Virus record (IMG/VR): IMGVR_UViG_3300036398_002145
Coordinates: 1 to 44,666 of that record
Direction: 5' to 3' (one strand)
From: a virus
DNA: 44,666 bases
Shown here: positions 31,501 to 36,614 of the stretch, one piece after another
How positions within the stretch are numbered: the first letter of the stretch is position 1
Layout of the letters: each line of letters begins with the position of its first letter
Notes under the pieces: model-generated
Database searches by the model: none
The model's input: only the letters and a program-made list of their open reading frames with translations
What the model was told of the DNA's origin: nothing
Made by a program: the position numbers and the translations under genes

Positions 31501-33071
31501 CATTCAGTTGTAACTCTGGAGGTTCTATTGGAACTCAAAGATATCCATCCGGAATATATGGATATGAATTTGATGTTGTTAAAATTAATTCTAATGGTTC
31601 TTTTGTTCTTAATACTGGAGTTTCTACAATTAAACATGATTATGTTGGTGGAGGATTTGTAGTAAATCGTGCAATTGGAATTACATCTGCATTATACAGT
31701 CATACGACAGGAATTACTACAATTACTGCACCTGGAGCTTTAGTAAAAGTTGGTGATTTTGTAAAACTTCATGATTTAGAATTCTCCTGTTCCAGTGGAG
31801 CAGCAACAACTACATTATATCCAACTGGCAATCTTGGATATGAATTTAAAGTTATAGAAGTTATTGGAACTGGAACCACTTTTGTTGTAAACACTGGAAC
31901 TTCTACAATTCCTCACAATTATGTAAGTGGTGGTGTAGCATATCCTCCATATTCTCCTGGAGTAGGTCCAATTACACAAGGTCCTTATGTAAGAAACTGC
32001 ACTAATTTTATTCCTAAAAGTATTGGAATGAAAGTCGATGGATTTGAAGCAGAACCTGGTGATCAAGATGATATTGGTGTAACTGGAACAATGAGTGTTG
32101 ATTCTTATACTCAATATAATCAAGGTGGCATTGGAGTTTCAATTAGTAATGGTGCTTACGCTCAATTAGTTTCAATATTTACAATTTGTAATGATGTTGG
32201 AATTTTTGCACAATCTGGTGGTCAATGTGATATAACAAACTCAAATTGTTCTTTTGGTAATTATGGATTAGTTGCTAATGGTGTGGGAGATTATGAAACA
32301 AAATCAATTTACAGATACACTGGAGAAGTTGTTCAAACTACTGAAGAAGATGACACATCTGTAATAATATCTGGTGTTGGAAATAATAGACCATATGATG
32401 GACAAGCAATATATTTTGGGGAATTATATTATGAAGTTAAATCTATTAATGTACTTAATGGAGGAAGTGGATATAATCCAGATTCTCCCCCCACAATAGA
32501 TATTAGTGATCCAGAGGGACCAAATGGAATTACTGCAGAAGCTATAGCGACTGTAGATCAATCTGGAAAAATAACCTCAATTGATTTGATTAGTAATGGT
32601 AATCAGTATTTAAATCCACCAACTGTAACAATTGAAGGTTCTGGTGGAGCATCTGTAGAAGTGGTTATGTATCCACTATATTATAATATTGAAAGTGCGA
32701 CATTACCAGTTTCTGGAATATCAACTGTTGTTTTAACACAAACTTTAAATAATATAATTGGTGCCGGAACAACTGTTTATTTTTCTAGATTGAGTTTAGA
32801 AATAGCAACATCTATTTCTTTAGAATGGGTTGGATCTGGAACTGATATTAATACAGCTAAACCAGCATTAGGTGGTGTAACTATTCAAGCAAATGAAGTT
32901 GATATGAGAAATGGTGGACAAGTTGTTTATACTAGTACCAATCAATCAGGAAACTTCCAAATTGGTGAGGGTGTGGTTGTTAATCAACTTACCGGTACAA
33001 TTAGTGGTCAAGCGTTCAGTCAAAGTTTGTTAAATACAGTAGCACCTTTAATCATTGCATTAAGTAGATAA
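28521..33071 (+). CDS. Giant Gly-X-Gln collagen-like tail fibre with beta-helix region
   Basis: A 1516-aa protein. Residues 1-45 are a conserved attachment segment. Two blocks of Gly-X-Gln triplets (residues ~45-225 and ~349-550) are broken by LSNF insertions nine times. A globular domain (~226-348) between them is nearly identical to one in the 33448 fibre. From about residue 655 a right-handed beta-helix-like region follows (GKTIFVTQNGNDDNTG, DTIKVYPGVYVEE), then repeated strand motifs (KVGDIVEIRDL / KVGDFVKLHDL), a Gly/Tyr module (GGSGYNPDSPPTIDI) and a conserved tail FQIGEGVVVNQLTGTISG. It is a virion fibre or baseplate-attached appendage; its receptor is unknown. Confidence 0.8.
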   Translation: MADITVTGNESYFNEKATFWKGLKIYGNIEIGDDVEGSGGFGRQGIQGIQGPLSNFQGTQGVQGVQSVQSTQGVQSTQGVQGVQGVQGVQGVQSNQGVQGPLSNFQGTQGVQGVQSTQGVQGVQGTQGVQGTQGVQGVQSVQGAQGRQGTLSNFQGTQGRQSTQGVQGPLSNFQGVQGVQGRQSAQGVQGLQGRQSTQGVQGPLSNFQGTQGRQGTQGLQGNYGQRIGIPYEFSTTTSGDPGNGGILYNNATISSVDFINIDILDLLGNNQTSWYETWDDTITTIRGYLYIISGDSVDSTVNVFEVTGEVIPVGSPLEYYRIPVQHVSGSLPSNNERLVIEFSKTGLQGALSNFQGTQGLQGLQGRSVQGVQGLQGLQGVLSNFQGTQGTQSAQGRQGTQAAQGSLSNFQGTQGRQGTQGPQAPQGTQGVQGTQGVQGVQSVQGAQGLQGRQGTQSAQGTQGLQSVQGAQGTQGTQGTQGSQHTQGVQGTQGRQGVQGSLSNFQGTQGTQGVQGVQSTQGVQSTQGVQGVQGVQGTQGVQGLQGIQGSSRIAVEPYEQNKLTYPLYSDIPSGLISTAFTTPNKLVFNPSSGSLGIGTSAITNTLTVVGTATATNYYGNGDTLVGIVTQLVPGIGINLSSTQSSGKGLVNIDSYFPIGKTIFVTQNGNDDNTGLTENDSKRTIKAAAAAAFSGDTIKVYPGVYVEENPIYLSKRVAVEGTELRNCMVTPKYPNRDLFYVNNSCHITDLSFIGPDMTDGAAVVALQPLEGVSSDRFFDAARMIRYNLDFIAGETVGYLTSIDYKGGTFSMGIGTVQNCAEDVKSIFKAVIHDITRGGNSKCVGAGKSYYSSSGALQHIVGVKTETIDALHYAAGIAKSCINNISWNGNYQSKYTQIKDLSMQIDSATGSNKDINSCANVVSAIYSCVGVVTTILDQGLTILGVGINTTYPGNAGIGFSSIIGITSAIYDNESGETTILAPNLPVKVGDIVEIRDLSFSCNSGGSIGTQRYPSGIYGYEFDVVKINSNGSFVLNTGVSTIKHDYVGGGFVVNRAIGITSALYSHTTGITTITAPGALVKVGDFVKLHDLEFSCSSGAATTTLYPTGNLGYEFKVIEVIGTGTTFVVNTGTSTIPHNYVSGGVAYPPYSPGVGPITQGPYVRNCTNFIPKSIGMKVDGFEAEPGDQDDIGVTGTMSVDSYTQYNQGGIGVSISNGAYAQLVSIFTICNDVGIFAQSGGQCDITNSNCSFGNYGLVANGVGDYETKSIYRYTGEVVQTTEEDDTSVIISGVGNNRPYDGQAIYFGELYYEVKSINVLNGGSGYNPDSPPTIDISDPEGPNGITAEAIATVDQSGKITSIDLISNGNQYLNPPTVTIEGSGGASVEVVMYPLYYNIESATLPVSGISTVVLTQTLNNIIGAGTTVYFSRLSLEIATSISLEWVGSGTDINTAKPALGGVTIQANEVDMRNGGQVVYTSTNQSGNFQIGEGVVVNQLTGTISGQAFSQSLLNTVAPLIIALSR
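28653..29195 (+). repeat. Gly-X-Gln coding repeat block 1 (first fibre)
   Basis: Degenerate 9-bp repeats of the form GGT-NNN-CAA run through the block, with five LSNF interruptions. At many Gly positions the codon is AGT, AGC or TCT (Ser). Confidence 0.9.
29565..30168 (+). repeat. Gly-X-Gln coding repeat block 2 (first fibre)
   Basis: Same 9-bp coding unit as block 1, with four LSNF interruptions. X is mostly Val, Thr, Leu, Arg or Ala; Pro is nearly absent (a GPQAPQ run is the only cluster). Confidence 0.9.
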
Positions 33072-33074
33072 AAC

Positions 33075-33437
33075 ATGGCAGCAGTTGCACTTAATAAGTT
33101 TAGAACAATTCGTGTAGGACTCACTACATCTAATGTAGGAATATATACATGTCCTATAGGTGTTGCTTCTATTGTTATTTTATCACAAGTTACAAATATA
33201 TCATCTGGTATTGCTTTAAGCACATATACTGCTACGGCATATCATTCAAGAACAAAAGAATCTCCGAATATAGATTATAAATTTGCAAATGCGGTTCCAG
33301 TACCACCAAATGATAGTTATAATTTAGTTTCTGATGGTAGATTAGTTTTAGAGACCGGTGATGTTATTAAAGTTGAAAGTAATGCAAATAATGTTTTATC
33401 TTTAATCATAAGTGTTTTAGAAACTGCAAAGTCGTAA
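33075..33437 (+). CDS. Small structural protein between fibres
   Basis: A 120-aa beta-rich protein starting AAVALNKFRTIRVGLTTSN, with CPIGVASIVILSQVTNIS in the middle and GDVIKVESNANNVLSLIISVLE at the end. The pattern fits a small virion beta-sandwich; similar proteins accompany cyanophage fibre genes, but I cannot name the family. It starts 3 nt after the first fibre gene and ends 10 nt before the second. Confidence 0.6.
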   Translation: MAAVALNKFRTIRVGLTTSNVGIYTCPIGVASIVILSQVTNISSGIALSTYTATAYHSRTKESPNIDYKFANAVPVPPNDSYNLVSDGRLVLETGDVIKVESNANNVLSLIISVLETAKS

Positions 33438-33447
33438 TTAAAATATT

Positions 33448-35706
33448 ATGTCAAGATATACTTCTGGGAGAGTAAAAAGATTTCCTCAAACTGGAATTAC
33501 TTCAGATAGATATGAATTCTTAGGTTTAGAGCAAGCAGAACCTGATCTAGGAGATCCGATAATAGGTGTATCTTCAGTTGGTGTAAATACTTATCCATTT
33601 GGTGATCAATATTGTTTAATTGCTGTTGAAGGCAATGTTGGAAAAAGATATTGGATAAGAGCTTCAGAGTTAGATGTAAAAACAGGAAATCAAGGTGTTC
33701 AAGGAACTCAGGGTCTTCAAGGAGATCAAGGAGCACAAGGTCTTCAGGGTCGTCAAGGTGCTTTAAGTAATTTTCAAGGAACGCAAGGAACACAAGGTCT
33801 TCAAGGAACACAAGGTACTCAAGGTCTTCAAGGTCGTCAAGGTACTCAAGGAACTTTAAGTAATTTCCAAGGTACTCAAGGTGTTCAAGGTGTTCAAGGT
33901 CTTCAAGGGCCTTTAAGTAATTTCCAAGGAACTCAGGGTCGTCAAGGTACTCAAAGTGCTCAAGGTGTTCAAGGCACTCAGGGAAGATCAAATCAGGGTG
34001 TTCAAGGACTCCAAGGTGTATTAAGTAATTTTCAAGGAACTCAGGGTCGTCAAGGTATTCAAGGTAATTATGGTAATCGCGGTGGAATTCCTTATAAGTT
34101 TTCTACTACAACATCTGGAGATCCTGGAAATGGAACTATACTATACAATAGTTCAACCATAAGTTCTGTTAATTTTCTTAATATCGATCTCTTAGACTTT
34201 TTAGGTAATAATCAAACTTCTTGGTATGAAACTTGGGATGATACTATTACTACAATTAGAGGTTACTTATACATTGCATCAGGTGATAGTGCCGATTCAA
34301 CTATTAATGTCTTTGAAGTAACTGGAGAAGTGATACCTGTGGGATCACCACTCGAATATTATAGAATTCCGGTACAATATGTGTCAGGTTCTTTACCTTC
34401 CAATAATGAAAGATTAGTTATACAATTTTCAAAAACTGGTCTTCAGGGTGCATTAAGTAATTTTCAAGGAACTCAAGGTGCCCAAGGTCTTCAAGGTCTT
34501 CAAGGAAGATCAAATCAAGGAAATCAAGGTATTCAGGGACCATTAAGTAATTTTCAAGGTACTCAAGGTATTCAAGGTAGTCAAAGCACTCAAGGTGTTC
34601 AAGGAGGATTTAGACAAGGAACCCAAGGAACATTAAGTAATTTCCAAGGTACTCAAGGTCGTCAAGGTCTTCAGGGTCGTCAAGGTCTTCAGGGTCGTCA
34701 AGGTACTCAATCTGCTCAAGGTATTCAAGGTGTTCAAAGTGTTCAAGGAACTCAAGGAAGTACTATTCAAGGCACTCAAGGAATTCAATCTACTCAAGGT
34801 TCTTTAAGTAATTTTCAAGGAACTCAAGGTCATCAAGGTACTCAAGGTCTTCAAGGTCGTCAAAGTACTCAAGGAACTCAAGGAAGCACTACTCAAGGTA
34901 CTCAAGGTGTTCAAGGACCTCAAAGTGCTCAAAGTGCCCAAGGTCTTCAGGGTCGTCAAGGTCGTCAAGGAACATTGAGTAATTATCAGGGTACTCAAGG
35001 TGTTCAAGGTATTCAAAGTCTTCAAGGTCTTCAAGGTATATCTGGCGAATATGCTGGTCAAGGTACTCAAGGTACTCAAGGTATTCAAAATGCTCAAGGT
35101 ACTCAAGGTATTCAAGGTATAGGAGGTCAAGGTACTCAAGGAGTTCAAGGTATAGGAGATCAAGGAGTTCAAGGTACTCAAGGAATTCAAGGTCTTCAAG
35201 GTATATCTGGTGAATATGCTGGTCAAGGTACTCAAGGTACTCAAGGTACTCAAGGTGTCGAAGGACTTCAAGGATCAAATAGTCTTATTATAACTGATGA
35301 TCCAAGTGAAGCGGATGAAACAAGATATGTCGGACTTTTATCATCTACTTCAGGTACAACTGATAAGATACTCATTTATTCAAATAAATTAACTTTTAAT
35401 CCGTCAACTGGTATACTATCCGCAGTTGATTTCTTCTCTTCTTCTGATGAAAACTTAAAATATAATATAAAGGAACTTGAAAATTCTATTGAAAAAGTAT
35501 TACAATTAAAGGCTGTAAGTTTTAATTGGAAAGGAAATAATAATCCATCAATTGGTGTAATTGCACAAAATCTTGAAAAAGTATTACCAGAATTAGTTTC
35601 TAGTGCAGATGGTAAAAAGACTGTCAACTATAGTGGACTGATTGCATTATTGATTTCTTGTATACAAGAATTGAATAGTAAAATAGAAAAAATGGAGGGG
35701 TCTTGA
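33448..35706 (+). CDS. Gly-X-Gln collagen-like tail fibre with S74 self-cleaving chaperone
   Basis: A 752-aa protein. Residues 1-75 are an attachment domain (RYTSGRVKRFPQTGI, YWIRASELDVKTG). Gly-X-Gln blocks lie at ~76-207 and ~331-608, with nine LSNF/LSNY interruptions. The intervening ~208-330 domain is shared with the first fibre. From about residue 660 an intramolecular chaperone of the peptidase S74 type follows: SSDENLKYNI provides the Ser-Lys dyad, then GVIAQNLEKVLPELV and NYSGLIALLISCIQEL. This domain trimerises the fibre and then cuts itself off. The stop overlaps an early promoter (TCTTGACA). Confidence 0.85.
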   Translation: MSRYTSGRVKRFPQTGITSDRYEFLGLEQAEPDLGDPIIGVSSVGVNTYPFGDQYCLIAVEGNVGKRYWIRASELDVKTGNQGVQGTQGLQGDQGAQGLQGRQGALSNFQGTQGTQGLQGTQGTQGLQGRQGTQGTLSNFQGTQGVQGVQGLQGPLSNFQGTQGRQGTQSAQGVQGTQGRSNQGVQGLQGVLSNFQGTQGRQGIQGNYGNRGGIPYKFSTTTSGDPGNGTILYNSSTISSVNFLNIDLLDFLGNNQTSWYETWDDTITTIRGYLYIASGDSADSTINVFEVTGEVIPVGSPLEYYRIPVQYVSGSLPSNNERLVIQFSKTGLQGALSNFQGTQGAQGLQGLQGRSNQGNQGIQGPLSNFQGTQGIQGSQSTQGVQGGFRQGTQGTLSNFQGTQGRQGLQGRQGLQGRQGTQSAQGIQGVQSVQGTQGSTIQGTQGIQSTQGSLSNFQGTQGHQGTQGLQGRQSTQGTQGSTTQGTQGVQGPQSAQSAQGLQGRQGRQGTLSNYQGTQGVQGIQSLQGLQGISGEYAGQGTQGTQGIQNAQGTQGIQGIGGQGTQGVQGIGDQGVQGTQGIQGLQGISGEYAGQGTQGTQGTQGVEGLQGSNSLIITDDPSEADETRYVGLLSSTSGTTDKILIYSNKLTFNPSTGILSAVDFFSSSDENLKYNIKELENSIEKVLQLKAVSFNWKGNNNPSIGVIAQNLEKVLPELVSSADGKKTVNYSGLIALLISCIQELNSKIEKMEGS
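33690..34069 (+). repeat. Gly-X-Gln coding repeat block 1 (second fibre)
   Basis: 9-bp Gly-X-Gln coding repeats with four LSNF interruptions. The unit matches that of the first fibre. Confidence 0.9.
34440..35272 (+). repeat. Gly-X-Gln coding repeat block 2 (second fibre)
   Basis: Same coding unit, with five LSNF/LSNY interruptions. Two copies of an ISGEYAGQGTQ segment (near 35040 and 35206) and two short Ser-Thr-rich breaks (GSTIQG, GSTTQG) also occur. Confidence 0.9.
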
Positions 35707-35731
35707 CAATGGGTTGCTTGGGTGCTATACT
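35703..35731 (+). promoter_or_regulatory. Strong sigma70-like promoter of the early islet
   Basis: TTGACA (35703-35708), 17 bp, TATACT (35726-35731). It overlaps the stop of the fibre gene and would start RNA near 35738, before the ATG at 35755. It has the same hexamers and spacing as the gp32 promoter. Confidence 0.75.
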
Positions 35732-35754
35732 GGGAAAGTAATCGACAAAAACAG

Positions 35755-35946
35755 ATGACCAACAAAACTGAAGAAGTTCTTGTTAAATGTGTAGTTGATA
35801 CCCTATCAAGGAAATTTTACCTGTATTCTAATGAAGGGTCAACTAGGGAAGTTTTTTGTGAGACAGTAGATGAATTTATGAATGTTCTTGAAGTAGTTCG
35901 TTCTCGTCTTCATGAAGATGTAATAGTTTATTCAAATCCTTTTTAA
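35755..35946 (+). CDS. Small hypothetical protein of the early islet
   Basis: A 63-aa protein. The ATG at 35755 is chosen because the longer frame starts inside the promoter's -10 region. The sequence (VLVKCVVDTLSRKFYLYSNEG, then FMNVLEVVRSRL) suggests an alpha/beta fold; I recognise no family. It lies 2 nt before the Phd-like gene and is co-transcribed with it from the 35703 promoter. It does not resemble a known RelE- or Doc-type toxin. Confidence 0.6.
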   Translation: MTNKTEEVLVKCVVDTLSRKFYLYSNEGSTREVFCETVDEFMNVLEVVRSRLHEDVIVYSNPF

Positions 35947-35948
35947 AG

Positions 35949-36122
35949 ATGGAGATCTTTACAGTTAAAGAATTTCAAGAAAATTTTGATGAACTTATCA
36001 AAAGGGTTGAAAATGGAGAAAGAATAGGAATTATTGATGAAAATGGACGATCATCAATTATGATTCCAATTAATGATGATCTTATGCAGATGGATGTAGA
36101 TTTAAAAAACAAAACATCTTGA
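35949..36122 (+). CDS. Phd/YefM-like antitoxin without a recognisable toxin
   Basis: A 57-aa protein with the Phd/YefM N-terminal fold: MEIFTVKEFQENFDELIKRV (helices) then VENGERIGIIDENGRSSIMIP (strands), including the classic ENGE-turn-G-R-strand pattern. In chromosomes such proteins bind their own promoter and neutralise a RelE/YoeB/Doc toxin. Here no toxin gene is adjacent, so it could neutralise a host toxin or act as a regulator; both are inference. Its stop overlaps the -35 of the next promoter. Confidence 0.75.
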   Translation: MEIFTVKEFQENFDELIKRVENGERIGIIDENGRSSIMIPINDDLMQMDVDLKNKTS

Positions 36123-36147
36123 CAAATTATTCCAAATCACATAAAAC
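36119..36147 (+). promoter_or_regulatory. Sigma70-like promoter before the tRNA
   Basis: TTGACA (36119-36124), 17 bp, TAAAAC (36142-36147; 4/6). RNA would start about 9 nt before the tRNA 5' end. Confidence 0.5.
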
Positions 36148-36162
36148 TGATTTGGATTTTAT

Positions 36163-36234
36163 GGTTCTGTCGCCTATTGGTTAAGGCCGACACCTTATAA
36201 GTATCTGAACGGAGTTCAATTCTCCGCAGAACCA
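36163..36234 (+). tRNA. tRNA, anticodon TAT by position (Ile, AUA codons)
   Basis: A 72-nt cloverleaf. The acceptor stem GGTTCTG / CAGAACC pairs perfectly over 7 bp; T8 is present; the D-arm is GCC-loop-GGC with GG at 36179-36180; the anticodon stem GACAC / GTATC has one C-A mismatch; the loop CTTATAA puts TAT at 36196-36198; the T-arm CGGAG-TTCAATT-CTCCG is perfect. The discriminator is A and CCA is not encoded. AUA codons are abundant in the structural genes, so a supplementing role is plausible. The isotype is uncertain. Confidence 0.75.
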
Positions 36235-36248
36235 CTATTAAAGTAAAA

Positions 36249-36255
36249 ATAAATA
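36249..36255 (+). promoter_or_regulatory. Late-promoter-like ATAAATA
   Basis: ATAAATA lies 21 nt before the ATG at 36277, just after the tRNA. Confidence 0.4.
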
Positions 36256-36276
36256 TAAAATATTATACAGATACTA

Positions 36277-36573
36277 ATGTCTTATCGTATAGATCAAGCG
36301 TATTGCTGGTATAATAATGGCACCATGATTGTGAAAATGTATTTCATCAATCATATACCCTTTACTTTTGATGAATTACCAGATGGACATTTATATGATT
36401 TAGATCTTTGTAGAGAAGCGGATAAAAATCGTACATTTGATCCAGAAGATTTATATAAAAATTCATTTTATCTTATTGACGAAGAAGCACATCCAATGCT
36501 ATTTCCTATGGAGTTAGAAAATCCAGAGGATATGCCAGATGATGCTGAATATTTCTACGATGGTGAAGTTTAA
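36277..36573 (+). CDS. Hypothetical acidic protein
   Basis: A 98-aa protein, Tyr/Asp/Glu-rich (PDGHLYDLDLCREADKN; LENPEDMPDDAEYFYDGEV). No family is recognised and no signal peptide or membrane helix is seen. It lies alone between the tRNA and the 2093-aa structural gene, with late-type ATAAATA elements on both sides, so it is probably expressed late. Confidence 0.6.
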   Translation: MSYRIDQAYCWYNNGTMIVKMYFINHIPFTFDELPDGHLYDLDLCREADKNRTFDPEDLYKNSFYLIDEEAHPMLFPMELENPEDMPDDAEYFYDGEV

Positions 36574-36577
36574 CATA

Positions 36578-36584
36578 ATAAATA
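36578..36584 (+). promoter_or_regulatory. Late-promoter-like ATAAATA before the 2093-aa gene
   Basis: AATAAATA (36577-36584) ends 30 nt before the TTG start at 36615, close to the 33-nt spacing seen at gp54 and gp26. Confidence 0.5.
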
Positions 36585-36614
36585 AACCATAGAAGTAATA
36601 ATTGGTGCGGAAAA

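Noticed and set aside
28653-35272. CRISPR-like appearance of short regular repeats
   Set aside because: The repeats are 9-bp coding units without spacers, inside two long reading frames; no cas gene is near.
35755-36122. The 63-aa protein plus Phd-like protein as a full toxin-antitoxin pair
   Set aside because: The 63-aa protein does not resemble any known partner toxin, so only the antitoxin-like call is kept.
36163-36234. The tRNA as a prophage attachment site
   Set aside because: No integrase gene and no second copy of the tRNA 3' end are present; T4-like cyanophages are lytic.
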